DNA of 64,000 bases from Phlegmacium glaucopus (GCA_015039465.1 MU130545.1:1-64000), one strand, 5' to 3'. Positions 12,004 to 24,244 are shown, numbered from the stretch's first letter. Program-made: numbers and translations. The notes: generated by a model not told the origin, from the letters alone.

Positions 12004-13160
12004 TGTTATGTTCCGTTATACATAACTCCGGTCCAGCTCCATCGGAGTTGTCTCCGGCACTCCATACTCCATTCCAGTACTTTCCCTTGTATCTGGATCT
12101 ACTCTTCCTTCATCCAACTCCGAGACTTCTCCATATCATTCCAGCTCTTCTGACAATACTCCAAACCCATTACCACAACTTTGCCATAACAACTATTTCT
12201 TTGTCATCACTTTCCCATTATCAGTCAGCACACCCGCTATGGATTATTCACCCAAGAATGCAGGACTTTCCGGGAGCAGAACGCAGCACTTTATATTTAT
12301 CTTTTATATTTCAGTTGCTATTCCTTTTATTATTTAAGTACTTGAAACTTGTATGTATTCCTCAGTTCGAATATCAACTTAGTTTCCTCCTGTTAAGTTT
12401 GAGAACTCTGTTCCGGAGTTTCGGACGGAGTAACGGACGGAGTACCGGAACAGAGTCACGGAACGGATAGGACTTAGCCTCAGCTTATGTGCTGTGCTAC
12501 CCAGAACCTTCGTGTCCTAATTTCGGAGTAAGATGGAGCGGAGCGGAACCGGAAGTTGCAAAGAACTTAGAGGAAGACCAAGAGTGGGAAACTAAGTCGA
12601 TATTCGAACTGAGGAAAACATACAAGTTTCGAGTACTTAAATATAAAAGGAATAGCATCCGAAATATAAAATATAAATATAAATGCTGCGTTCTGCTCCC
12701 GGAAGGTCCTGCATTCTTGGGGTGAATAATCCATAGCTGGGGTGCTGACTGATGGTGGGAAAGTGATGACAAAGAAATAGTTGTTATGACAAAGGTGTGG
12801 TAAGGTGTTTGGGATATCGTCGGAAGAGTCGGAGTGATACGGAGAAGTCTCGGAGTCGGACGTAGGAGGAGTAGAGTCGGAGACAAGGGAAAGTACTGGA
12901 ACGGAGTACGGACTACCGGAAACAACTCCGTCGGAGTCGGACCGGAGTAACGTGTGACGGAATGTAACACCTCCTCCTATTCTTCCTCTAAGTTTCTACA
13001 ACTTCCGGTTCCACTCTGTTCTGTTCTTACTCCGAAATTAGGACACGAAGGTTTAGGGTAGCACAGCATATACACTGAGGCTAAAGTCCTTATCCGTTCT
13101 GTGGTTCTGTTCTGATCAAACTCCGTCCGATACTCTGGAATAGAGTTCTCAAACTTAACA
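12004..13160 (+). mobile_element. solo LTR A (plus), interrupted
   Basis: It begins TGTTATGTTCC and ends AAACTTAACA. A 5-bp duplication TTACT flanks it (11999-12003 and 13161-13165). No internal retrotransposon domain remains. It is split by solo LTR B. The family-1 copy at 45553 shows the empty site (ATTTACTTATTTGC near 45745). Confidence 0.85.
12391..12969 (-). mobile_element. solo LTR B (minus), nested in LTR A
   Basis: On the plus strand it runs from TGTTAAGTTTG to AATGTAACA. It is flanked by the 5-bp duplication CCTCC (12386-12390 and 12970-12974). Its reverse complement matches LTR A along its whole length, so both belong to one family in opposite orientation. The apparent ORFs in the two copies are similar only because the LTRs are. 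Confidence 0.85.
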
Positions 13161-13759
13161 TTACTTATTTGCATTATTTTACAGGTTAAATGGCACAATG
13201 TACCTGTATCTGTAATGAAAATATTTATTCAAGTCACCAACACCATATATTTCCAATCAGAAGTACATCATTTTTTGGTCTGGGATAGTACATAATCAAC
13301 AATATGTCTCATTTACTTTATAACTTCAGGTTTTATTAATATTAATATACTCCTATTGCAAGAATCCAATTCAAAGTTGTCACTAGTTGGCAAAATGATT
13401 TAGTAGTATTTTTTCTTTTCATGTTTGCTTTTAGTGATGTCATAGTTATAACACCAATACCACAAACTTCTGGCCTCAAATTTCAAGATATATTTATTTC
13501 TAAGAAATAAGATGTAATTTTAGAAAATAAAATTTAAAATGAGAATTTCTTGTCTAATTGGTGATATCCTCACAAAAGTCTATTTTTAACTGGTTCTTAT
13601 GGTTTGAACTGGTTCTGAACCAGAACTGAACCAAGAGAACCAGTTCTGTTGGTTTGGCTCTGGTTCTGGTTCTGGTTTTCCTAAGTGGTTCTGGTTCTGG
13701 TTCTGAGAAAATGGGTCCCGAACTGAACTGAACTGAACTTTGGCATCCCTAAATAATAC

Positions 13760-14043
13760 TACTACTAGTACGAATAAGACTACGACTAGCTGATGCTAGT
13801 GGGGAATTAAGTGTGCAGTGGTGGCCTTTATATAAGTAACTGGCCTCAGGGTTAGCTCACTAGAAATTACCAGAATATTCCATCAATTACATAACTATTC
13901 CGGTTGTCAATGTCAAGCAATTGATGGAATATTCTAGCAAAATAACCCTGAGGCCATTTACTTATATAAAAGCCACCACTCTTCACCCAATTCCCCCATG
14001 AGCATCTGCTTGTCATACATAGTCTTACCAGAGTAGTCAGGTA
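13760..14043. repeat. long inverted repeat (foldback)
   Basis: Two arms of roughly 100 bp or more face each other around a centre near 13905. A perfect 17-bp part is AGAATATTCCATCAATT (13872-13888) against AATTGATGGAATATTCT (13919-13935). The outer arms share TTTATATAAGTAA and CCTCAGGGTTA with their complements. Transcribed, it would form a strong hairpin. It is probably the core of an old foldback element or MITE. Confidence 0.8.
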
Positions 14044-14627
14044 TAGTGTTTAAAAGTCTGGTCTGGTCCAGTTTTTTGACCCTCAGGGCCTTGAACCGAG
14101 ACCGTAACCAGTCCACCTTGGTCCTAGGACCTCAAAATACTGGACTGGACCGCTTAGGACCGGTTTACATCGGTTTTTTCGGTCCTAGGACTGGTCCTGG
14201 TCCTAACTGGTCTTCTGCTGACAAATATATATTTTTGCATCAGAAATGGTTGTTAATTTTAATAATAGCTTCCGAACAAGCCCAAGAACGTTAGATTCCA
14301 TTAGGATTTGGATTTTCTACAGTAATACTAGTAAAATGCTTTATTTTAGTGAATATTTTAGACTATTTTACAGATCTATTTATTTCTCAGCCAGTTTTTA
14401 TTCAATTTTTATGATCTTGGGCTCGTTGGAAAGGGGTAAATTAGGGCTACCTTTTTTTTTGTTTAAATTGGTCTGAACCTCAAAAGACTGGTTAATCAAG
14501 ACTGGTCTTTTTCTGGTCTTTGATTCTCAAAAATCAAAAGACCGGACCACTGGTCCAGTCTTTTTCCGGTCCAGTCCGGTCTGGTTATGGTCTTTTTCTG
14601 GTCTCGTAACCGGACCTTCAAACACTA
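14044..14627. mobile_element. hAT-type MITE, family 2
   Basis: A 584-bp element with ends TAGTGTTTAAAAG and CTTCAAACACTA and repeated GGTCTGG/GGTCC motifs. A perfect 8-bp duplication GTCAGGTA flanks it (14036-14043 and 14628-14635). It has no coding capacity and sits at the edge of the foldback. Confidence 0.9.
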
Positions 14628-14949
14628 GTCAGGTATGTAAATTATCTTAAATTATCAACTTTTCTGCTTTTCCACTTTTTGATTTGCTGGAACTGGGCAA
14701 TAAGTCAAAAAGTGCAAAAAAGTGGACAAGTAAATTGTTAGATTGCTGATGCAATTCTAGTGAAACCATAGCCCTAGGAAGGTGTTTTCTCCATATTTTA
14801 TTCTAATATCTGCCATTGACAATAGATGTAAAACCTACATATGTATTTGCATACGGATGAACACGGAACAACCTCCATCTAGCTGAAGGATTGAAAAATT
14901 TCATGATTTATTCCGATGTTCAGGACAGAATAATGACTGAAATCGAATG

Positions 14950-15600
14950 GCCACCGTGTGCAAGACACTTGAGAAATATATTGAAAAATATTTCTTCTAC
15001 CCAACGATGCGTTTGAATTCAGATAACATGGGTTCCAAGTGGGCCTCGACTAACCAAGGAGACAAATTACCAGACACATCGACTCAAAATGCAAAGGGGA
15101 CGTACTTTTTAGGAGATCTTTTCTGTCTTGGTCAGATACTGTCTTTGGATAATTACCCTTACCATCCACGAGTTCTTATTTGTAACTGAGGAGGATCATA
15201 GCCAAAACGGAGTTCATTTCAAACTTCGCCACTTTCGCACAGGATGATGAACTAAAGACATTAGTAAAACGTTAGAGATATCAGCATTCGACGTCTCTGT
15301 GGCGGCGTACGCACCTGGTAGCCAAAGGCTTCCTTTCGATCTTCTTTACAACTTGAATATTGGTCTGGGTCAAACGTCATCGGGTTTGTATATGTCGGCG
15401 CTGAGATTAGCACCAGCAGTTGGGTATGCAAAGAAATTGCCTTGTTTAATTGGTTGCTTCCCCTGGGCCCTGCTTGAATATATTTTTCAACTTTGAGGCG
15501 GGTGACCTGGGAATGATCCGGATATACGAAGCGTTTGGCCTCTACTATTGCCGTTTCCATCTAGACGAGTCCCATAGCCTTCGGGCCTCGAGTACTCCAC
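14950..15600 (-). pseudogene. decayed copy of the P450 gene (3' half)
   Basis: The minus strand still encodes YTNPMTFDPDQY, against YTNPMTFDPDRY in the P450 at 3253-5183. The last-exon region and the intron around GATGCGTTTG are recognisable, as is a GAGGAGGATCATAGCC stretch shared with 3441-3460. The haem-loop exon is degraded and the frame is broken. Only the segment downstream of the K-helix is preserved. It is a dead duplicate of the neighbouring gene or of a close relative. Confidence 0.8.
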
Positions 15601-16352
15601 CAACGCCTCCATTTCCATCCAGACAAGTCCACGAGCCTCCAAGCACATTTAGCGCCTCGAAAAACACAACCCTATGCAGCGTCAGGCCCACTATCGCAAA
15701 CGGAGGTACCCGTCAGCTGACCCAGTTCTGTCACTGTCAAAGTCGTTATGACAATTTAGGTTCAATTTAGGTTGAAATAAGGTCAGATGCCTTCCGTAAC
15801 ATGCTCGTATCCAGTTCTTTTTGTGTTTTTTATCAGGTACAGCTCTTTAAATATCGACAGTCCCATTTTTCAAATGCAACACAGGTACAATGCGAAAAAA
15901 GAAGCCTTGTAAAGCTAATGGTCACTGAGATCCAAATACGTTCGGCATTTTTCGGCACCCTTCGGCACCTGGAGAAAATCTGTCAGGGTGTGTTTGTCCC
16001 GCTCCACAACATTCGAAAATTGGGTCTATCGATGTTCGGGCAGTTGTAAGGTTCGTTTATGGTCCGACTAGGGCTTGGTTAGGGTGAGATTATGTGTACT
16101 TAGGGCAATGGCGCATTTCCGGATGTCGGTGGCGGGGAACTTACGGCCTGGGCCCGGTGGGCCGGAACATCACTATCCAGTGGTGCGGCTTACTATCGTT
16201 TTCCAGTACTTTTTGATCAAATGTCACCAGTCAATCAGTCAAGAACTGAGAATATATTAGTGAATCCAAGGTTCTGCCCACGAAGTCATCATTTACAGAA
16301 ACTATACTCCTCAGAATATGATGGTAGGTAAGTTATTGGCTCAACGTTCAAC
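15601..16352. other. intergenic, no gene recognised
   Basis: Near 15540-15650 a short stretch containing CCTCGAG and CATCTAGACGAGTCC/CATCCAGACAAGTCC is imperfectly duplicated. Nothing else stands out. Confidence 0.4.
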
Positions 16353-16571
16353 CTACATAGGATCCTCTGCATAAGTCGGATCACTGACATGCTTAAGTTC
16401 TGCGCCAGCCACATCTGACGACAAAGCGCTCTTCATTCGTCGCTGTGGCTTGGCTGAAATATCACCCGCAGGTTTTGATGCGCGCGGCGGAGACTCGGAG
16501 TGATGGTAGTTTAAGCCTCCGTTTCTGGTTGTAAACATTTGTGTTGGTCCTTTCAGAGGTCTGTCAGACAT
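16353..16571 (-). CDS. possible small protein, 72 residues
   Basis: A single-exon ORF starts MSDRPLKGPTQMF and ends TYAEDPM. The composition is plausible for a real soluble protein, with basic Pro/Ser-rich central and acidic end segments. I do not recognise a family. It is divergent from the large gene starting at 16985, so the 400 bp between them could be a shared promoter. Confidence is moderate because only length and composition support it. Confidence 0.4.
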   Translation of the reverse strand: MSDRPLKGPTQMFTTRNGGLNYHHSESPPRASKPAGDISAKPQRRMKSALSSDVAGAELKHVSDPTYAEDPM

Positions 16572-16984
16572 TTGACGTTTCCTGTTTACCGCGAGTTTCC
16601 TGATGCACTGCCATCCTGATGAGTATCTCGCATTCTTCTATCATTTAATAACTTTTTGTTGAGCGTTTGAAGGAGTGATTCGGTTGTGTCGGCCGTCTAA
16701 CGAGTGGCACGTGGCGCATCAAAAGGACCGATCAGCATCAAAAAAAAGCCAGCATCCGTGTGAAATATATTTTGACAGACTTGGCCATCTACAATGTTAC
16801 AACAATCGCTTTCTCATCATCACCCTCAGCTCAACACTTTGTGCAGTGAGTAGTTGTGGTACATAAAAGCTGCTTTAAACCCCTCACACCAGTTACCACA
16901 GGTCGATAACTCTGGTAGAGCCTATTTATCCGTCTATAACTGCGCTTTCTTGTAGACGGGAGCAAAGCCAATAACCCACGGGCC

Positions 16985-19900
16985 ATGACATCTCAGGCAG
17001 CACAGATCCTCCCTTTCCCCAAGTTAACTCGTGGCAGCTTTGGTTTCTCTTTGAAGAGTCGTAAGTCGACGAAGACGGTGGAAAGTGACGAGGACTGGTA
17101 TATTCCCTACAATGGCCCGTACGAAGCGCCGCGCGAGTTTCGAAACCAACGGAAGGCCAGGGATAGTTGGGGAGACCTGGTGGAGCCTGATGCTGCTGAG
17201 GAACACGATGACAGGCAACTCCACAGATACGGAGGTCACAATGACCTTACCGACCGTAATAATGGTAGCAGTTATCTTGAAGAGGAGCGAAAAGGTCGAA
17301 GCAGAGACAGAAGTTTTTCGTTTACTTCCGGACACACCGTATCATCCGGCACTGTTGAACACAGCAGTCGACCAAACATCATAAATGCCAACAGACGCTC
17401 AACGGTGTCAGCGGGAACTCGTCAGGCTGTGCCGTCCTATATCAGTCTTGATCCCATGGGCACTGTTGGGGAGTCACCCATCCCTCTCCGCCGGAGTTCA
17501 AATGAACGGAACCGCCTGAGTCTCGCTGGTATCTTTAACTTTGCTCCGCAGGCGAGAAAGCCTTCTACACCTACTGCCGTGTCAACCGAGCGTGGTATAT
17601 CGGGCGGCTTTGCGCGCAAACCTTCGCTGCTACAGAGGTCAATTATGCGCATCGGCGATGCTAACGAAAGGGTCAATAGCAAGATAGATTCATCCCCACG
17701 ATATAGCTCGTCTCCCGAACGTTCTGACAACCTACCCATGAAGGACAAGCATCAACAACTTCATCGTCAAGTAATATTGCAAGCAGGTAGAGCCCGTTCG
17801 GGTGCCTCCGAAGACGACTATTATAACTCTTACTATTCCACCCTAATCCATGAACAACGACCAGAACCGGCTTTGAACTCCCACCGCCACCGCCACCACT
17901 CTCCATCTCATTCTGAGAATTTGCATCATTCTCAGCAATCTTCGGTCGACCAGTCCAGCCTTAATCACCATAACTCTTCTTCCACCAGTTCTGGTCACCC
18001 GTACGCCCTTGCAACACCCCGAAATAATGTTGAAGAGTTATCAACAGCCCCATCGATGCCCACAACTAATCCACCACGACTTACATTCACTTCACCTTCA
18101 CATAATCCTACCAGTATCGAATCCTCTAATTTAACTCGACTCGCAAACCTGAGAACACCGAAACTCAAAAATTCAAACTCCACTCCTGACATACGAAGTT
18201 CGGTTGTTCTCCATGACCCTGTCGTAACCGCTGGCATTCCAAACACACATTCATTCTCTCAACGCACTGCGACACCTCCCTTTGTGTTTCCAAAAGCTAA
18301 GGATCGTTGGCTTTCTGCTGAAACGTGGTGTGATGCGCTTCTATTACCGCGTCCGAGACTGAAAGTTGGAAATGTGCCGAATCATGGAGGGAGTGGAAGG
18401 ATCGTCAGTCCTCCAGACAGTCCACTTGGACCAGCAGAAACACGAGAACCTGGTGTTGCCTCCCGAGTTCTCGCTCATTCACGTTCGTTAGTGGATTTGA
18501 AGAGACTGGCTGGTTTGTCATCGAATTATGCTTATCCCCGTGCTTCCACTTCCGTATCGTATGGGCAAGATCCACAAACTTCTCGAGTTGGTGCTCAGTC
18601 AAGACCTTTACGGCCCACGAGTTTTGCCCAGGATGATTTGGCTCTGCTGACACCTGTACTCTCCTTGGCACAGTATGTTTTATTTCCTTCTTTTGCCAAA
18701 CTTCCTGAGACATTGATATTGTGCTTTGTTAGTGTACTGGAGCAGGGCCAACTGCTGGCTGACGAACGTGAAGCATGGAAGTCGCAAGCTAAAGGCTCTT
18801 TCGGCAACAAACACGCTCGAAGTTTGTCCAGGACTCGTTCGAAGTCATTGACACAAAGAAACCGCCGTAGAGGACATCAACCCCAAACCAGCATGGAATA
18901 TCTTGCAGCACAAGCCTGTCTTGGCCATCAAAACCTAACCCCAATCCTGGGCGCGGCTGATACCGCATATACCAACCCTTCACGCAAAGGTTCACATTCT
19001 TATAACAGCTCTCACGCCCAAACGCTCAGCAAATCTTCTAAATCACATTCGAAGAACCATTCGAGAGGTGATTCCTCGAGCAAGTCGGCGGCAAAGGTTG
19101 CCAAGTCTACTACGGCAATTCGTGGATTTTCAGCGAGGGAGGATAAGGGTATTGAGGCGGATGCGAGAGCAGCGAGTTTGGAGGGGGCACTTAAGGGAGA
19201 TGGGACCAAGGTCATCCGCCTTGCAGATCCAGCCCATATCCCTGTCGATCGTGGGACTCCAGACGACACAAGTCCCAATGACTCGGCAAGACTTACCCCA
19301 TCATCCTCTGATGATGCTGATCAGAGGATGGGTATTGCTCTCGGAACCCCCCCTCTAGATGACGATCAGACCGGTTCATTCTATCTTCCATCCCATCCTT
19401 ATGCTCAAGGTGGTGTGTCGTACAACGTTGCCGGTCCTTCTTCCAACCAATCGCATACCGGTCGTGGAACAGGGTTTGCAGGCCCTCATCGGTCCATTAA
19501 CTCTGGTGTTGATATCCCACAAATATCCGATAGTCTTGCCCGACACAAGCTACCGCCTCACCTTCTACATCCTTATGCTCAAGGATCATCTGTTCGAGAT
19601 ACATATCTCGAGCAAAACGTACTTCTCGGTCAGTACCGTTCTGATGACAGTACTCCCCGACAAATGAAGATGTGGGCGCAACTGTCACCCGGCGTTATTC
19701 GAGAAGTCCTACCTGGTGATATTCAATATTCACCTCTTATACCGGAGACGGACCATATATCGTCCAGTCCAAGCGATCCCATACACATTCGTGATACTAT
19801 CGGCATGGGTGAAATGCTGGTGAATGCTCCACCTTTCCATAGACGTCAGGATAGCAATGTTGAATCTAAAGATCCTGGCACCCATATCATGGCAGCGCAA

Positions 19901-21088
19901 GCTGATCGGGATAACCAGTCACACAACCCTTTACCACGAAAACCTGTCGAACACAATAGAGCGCCATCTGGGGATTCAGAATCCCCACAACAGTCATCAT
20001 TAACTGACCAGGTCGTCTCCGCTTCTCCCGAACGACTGATAACTGATCGTGCCGACTCCACCTCTCCTGCTGTTACTTCCACAGCTTCATCACCACAGCT
20101 CATACCCCACTATCTGAGCAGTCCTACTGGCCTTGAGAGTTTCCAAGATCTTTTCTATAGACCAAATAATCATCTACGACCAACCTATACCGAAGCTGCA
20201 TTTCCTGATACACCTTCCCCTCCAAATATTTCAACTACTGCTTGGGATCGCAACACGCAAAGACATAGGACAGAAAGCGGTCTCACGACTTTAGCGCGTC
20301 AGTTGAGTGAGGAATTTGAACAGATGGCTTTGGAGCGAAGGAGGTCGAGTAGTCAATATTCTTCCAAACCGTCAAGTCGACAACAAAGCAGTAATATCTC
20401 TAGGCGGCCTACTGATGGCAGTCTTCAATTTGTTTTCGAGGAACCTGATCCATCGGAATCGCTACCTGAACTCGACCATCCTGCCATCCAGGCATTCCAA
20501 CCATCAGGCACTCTGCCGGAGGACGTGGAATCCTCACGTGCTTCTTCGCTTATCGAAAGGATTGAGACGGAAGATGAAGATGAGACTGGTAATGTAGACC
20601 CTTATCGATGTAAAATCATCTGACTGACACAACTCTTATTAGCTATGCTCCGACTTGGCGTAGTAGAGTCTGTTTTGACACCCCCAAGTGTGTCGGCCCA
20701 ATATCGTCCTAATTCACGTACAGGAGAAACCAGTTTTACCCCCACTGATGCTGAACATCCCCAACAAGATCAACCTGAATCGCCTCAGACATCTTCTGGA
20801 ATATCAGGCGAAGCTCGTGCACGAACATTCGCTGGCCTTCGGCCTCCATCTTTTGAGGAAGGTCGAAGTAGTTTTATGACCACTTCGACTGCATCGAGGA
20901 TGTCCAACTTGTCTGATTTCCCATCCCCACCCAAGGGTAATCATATGACGCTCGGTACATATTTCAATGAAGCCAGCGAGTCACAGTCACACGTTCCTTC
21001 TGCTCCGCGCCCACCGCAGCAACAAATGATTTTTGGAAGGAATCAGGACGCAGACGATCTCGCTAAAACGTTGTCCTCAAACTCATAA
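16985..21088 (+). CDS. large disordered protein of unknown function
   Basis: Exon 1 runs 16985-20588 and exon 2 20643-21088, joined at gag-act-g|ct. A further 60-bp in-frame intron is likely at 18673-18732 (GTATGT to TTGTTAG). Removing it gives LAHVLEQGQLLADEREAWKS and about 1,329 residues. The start ATG is in context ggccATGaca. The protein is rich in Ser, Pro, His and Asn with long low-complexity tracts. Conserved-looking islands are the N-terminus (DEDWYIPYNGPYEAPREF), a middle segment (AKDRWLSAETWCDALLLPRP) and the helix around LEQGQLLADEREAW. There is no signal peptide or membrane segment. I do not recognise a named family; it may be a scaffold or regulatory protein, but that is a guess from disorder alone. 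Confidence 0.85.
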
Positions 21089-21422
21089 CAATTCCTTCAT
21101 TAATTTGATTCATCACGTTATTTACCCCCCTCTTTATTCTATCATCATTGTGGATCAACTCAAAACTTTTCATTCATCATTTATCTATACCAGTGTAGGG
21201 TTATTGTTTCGGCACAGAATTTTTGTCTTCTTTTCGGTGACATTAATTATTGATCCCATCTGATACGTTATTATTACTCTGTAAAAGATTGCTTATAGGT
21301 AGGTAAAATGTACTTAGGAAATGGTATAACCAGCTACAGCTATATTCATAAACGACAAGTCCCCTTTGCAACTGATAAAATTTGAGCGCTTCTTCTGTGG
21401 CAAGACTTTTGAGATTCCAGCG

Positions 21423-21536
21423 ATAATGGATCCGAAAGAATGCATAGTGAAGAACTTGAGTGCGATGGTGAGTTACTAATTGGTCAATAATACGTCCAGC
21501 GCGAAAATATCGCTGGTACCGGCTCTGGTGCGACAT
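21423..21536 (-). pseudogene. 5' fragment of the small secreted gene family (copy 0)
   Basis: The minus strand carries the same 5' flank (cgcgctggacgtatta, ttcttcactATGCATTCTTTC) and first codons MHSFGSIIAGIS as the gene at 22331-23066. Homology stops after about 12 codons and no later exon is found, so this is a truncated third copy. Confidence 0.7.
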
Positions 21537-21779
21537 TCTAACCCTAGGACCGCAAAGAAGTAATTTTCTGGTTGATTATGCTACAAGGAGTTGTAATGGC
21601 AGTCTCAGATGCGACTTGTGTGGGAACAATTGGCATCGACGGTAGAGGTGAGTCATATGATCATGCCACTGGAGGAGTAAATCGCTAGAGTGTGATTAAA
21701 TATTTGTAGGAAATAATACAAACCGTACGCCGTTCCGATATTTCAAATATCTCCATTTCTTCCGTTTGTTATTCCCTTA

Positions 21780-22080
21780 TATTCTTTTGTTCTTCATCTA
21801 TGATCGTAACTAACCACTTTGGTTATATCACATGAATCCGTCACTCTCGGATACTCATTCGTATCCTCGAGTATATATATTTCTCTTTACTTTGTAGTTA
21901 GTACCTCAGTCCATTATTTCGAGACTGAGGTTAGTACTCTTTATATTCTACTATCGAATATCTCATTAACTATCCAATAGTTGTACTGTTTCAATAGGTA
22001 CAACTTATATGAATATAAGTCCATTATTTCGAGACTGAGTTGTACTGTTTCAATAATATTATTAGGCTGAGTTAGTAACA
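21780..22080. repeat. A/T-rich repeats with small hairpins
   Basis: GTCCATTATTTCGAGACTGAG occurs near 21910 and again near 22020, and TTGTACTGTTTCAATA near 21984 and 22040. Each first motif contains a CAGTC/GACTG stem. No protein is encoded. It could be part of an LTR or an unknown small element. Confidence 0.5.
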
Positions 22081-22330
22081 AATTTCACTGATGGAAATCA
22101 CTCCTCTGCGCTGCGTAAGTATCTTTTTTTTTGGTTTTTTTTTGTTGTTTTGAGCGGCTTATCCAAGCGTAGTTACTAGTCCCTGTGGCCAATACTCTAG
22201 CTTTTCTGACTTTCAGGCTACTTAAAAATACCTCGATATTCTGAAATCAAGACGTAGATTTTCTAGATTTTTCACTCTGATGCTTTTTATTTCTGAACGC
22301 TTCTACAAGTAGAAAAGGTAGAACGTGAAA

Positions 22331-23066
22331 CTAATGGCGACGAGGAGCAGGAATATGTTGAACACTGATGTCGCCTCTGGAGAGCGCAGACTCCTTGTGC
22401 TTTATGGTAACGGCTCCGTCTTGGTGTTTATGAATGAGAAAGTGACCGACGTGGGGCCGGTCGGCGGGGTGAACTTGGGTAGCGAGGTGCTGGTTGGCTA
22501 AGTTTACGTAATGATGTGCTTCAGCCTGGGAGGTAACCCTATAGTTAGTGGAGTAGGTGGGCTAAATAAATAAATCAGTTGAGTCCATTCAATGCGCCAA
22601 GAAGACTGCTCACTGGACCAGGGTTTGTGATCTAAAATAAAAATAAAATTGGGGTCCGCTGTGAATTACGAAAGAAAAGTTTGACTTACTACACGACGGG
22701 TGAGGTCTAGGTCCTCATTGTCAGCGGGCTGTTGCCTGTTGCCGGGAGCCTTGGAAGCTCCCGCATGGACGTGGGTGTGCCCATGTGGGTGTTCCTCGAC
22801 ATGAACACCGGGTTTGGCGATCCCAGGGATCTGAATAAATCACTTAGTCCATGATATGCAGTGCGATGGGAAAAATACACACGGCGCGGGCAAACACTCC
22901 TGGACCTAGACTGTCCGATGACAGAGAACGAGGCTGAAATGAAATCGTTGAGTCTAGGCGCAAAGATATCAATTCTTTCAAGACACACAAAGTTGTCCAT
23001 AGGTAAGGCAAGGATGGTGGCGGCTGTCACGAATATTCCAGCGATAATGGTTCGGAAAGAATGCAT
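22331..23066 (-). CDS. small His-rich secreted-type protein (F1)
   Basis: Five exons read in phase: 23066-22989, 22933-22883, 22830-22690, 22631-22614 and 22561-22331, giving about 172 residues. A signal peptide is clear (MHSFRTIIAGIFVTAATIL followed by ALPM). The mature part has PRSLSSDSLGPG, a His-rich block (VHVEEHPHGHTHVHAG), a DLDLTRR segment and a C-terminal His/Gln-rich domain ending HIPAPRRH. The family is not known to me; the His-rich block suggests metal binding, as inference only. Paralogous copies lie at 26534-27293 (F2) and, as a fragment, at 21423. The 5' flank is conserved in all three. The start is fixed by the signal peptide. Confidence 0.7.
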
Positions 23067-24244
23067 AGTGAAGAACTTGAGTAAGAGTGAAGGTGGTGTG
23101 TTATTAGGTGCTTAATACGTCCAGCGCGAAGTAAAGTGGGAGAGACCAGCTGAGGAATTCCAATGCAAGGCATCGATTTTTATACTGGGGACTATCACGA
23201 TAGGGGTCAGTAGGGTCAGTACCGTATCTAAACCGAGTTTGATCGGCTCCAAGCTTCAAGCAGATATCAGTCACAGTTTGGTATATATGTTTAAAACTTA
23301 AAAAAGTTATGGTTACGGCAAGTGTCACGTGAACTGCATTTGAAGTGTTAGCAAGCCGTGTCCCAACTTGAAAGTTGCCTACGTTTTTTTGGCCCAGATC
23401 AGCTAGTGGCTTAGTTTCTACCAGGACTAAAGGTAGGTCACCAACCGTAGCAGTGCACATTCATCAGATAACAAATTGTAGCCTTTCAACATTTCATTGC
23501 TCAAATTCCAGTTACCCAACCCTGTATTGTTTCGAATTGGAATTACTTACCCACTCCTCGCCGCAGAATACAATATTGCATACAGCCGTGGACAAATAAA
23601 CTATTTTTATATCTCTGAAACTTATAGGGATCGTTTCTAAGGAGTCTGCCGTCAGATTTTGAAGCAATTTAGATCTACGGAGTTCTATCGAGTCGATCTA
23701 AGACTAATTCTGAGCCATTCGGGTGCAGACGACGGTATGGCGTCGCAAGGAGAAGGCAGCGAATTCTGGGCTACTCGGAAGCAGAACAACGTACGGTGTC
23801 GCAAGGTGTATGGGAGTGTATGGGTAACGAACCTTGGACCATCATCGAATCTCGTTACCTAAAATATCATTGATTTAGGCCAAAAGTTAGGCCTAGTTAG
23901 GCCTGTTCGCAACTGTACCCGCCTTCATTGAAAAAGATTTTGAGGCATAGAAGTGTGCGAAGCCAGTGGTCGTTCTCACACAAATCTCGTCTGCCAGTAC
24001 AGCTCCTTGCAGCATAACCAACAGAAAATTACTTCTGAAGTTCTTTGCGGTCCTAGAATTAGAATGTTGTGCCAGAGCCAGATCAGTCCAGTACCAGCAA
24101 TATTTTTTTGGACACAACTTAGTCTTTAGATCGATGGTTTTAAGTATCTCGGAAGTTCATCAGGATGGCACATATAATAGTAATACAAGTTACAACAACG
24201 AAACAGACGAATAGCAGGTGAACATTTGAAAGCAGGAGAGAACA
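23067..24244. other. duplicated spacer between F1 and the SMC1 fragment
   Basis: From about 23900 rightwards the sequence aligns with 27490-27850, the 3' flank of SMC1. The part at 23170-23890 has no counterpart in the second copy. No gene is recognised. Confidence 0.5.

Larger units (their letters stand above)
11787..13751. mobile_element. non-autonomous hAT-type element, family 1 copy 1
   Basis: The ends are TAGGGATGC and GCATCCCTA, with subterminal arrays of GGTTCTGGTTCTGG and its complement. A perfect 8-bp target duplication AATAATAC flanks it (11779-11786 and 13752-13759), as expected for hAT transposition. No transposase is encoded. Two nested solo LTRs (12004-13160) make up more than half its length. 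Copies at 43765 and 45553 lack those LTRs and show the intact interior. Confidence 0.9.

Noticed and set aside
12003..12970. Two similar ORFs of about 155 codons on opposite strands
   Set aside because: They fall inside two inverted solo LTRs with target duplications; their similarity is LTR similarity, not a protein family.
23104..23460. A 118-codon minus ORF upstream of F1
   Set aside because: It overlaps the conserved 5' flank of the F genes and is not kept in the other copies.
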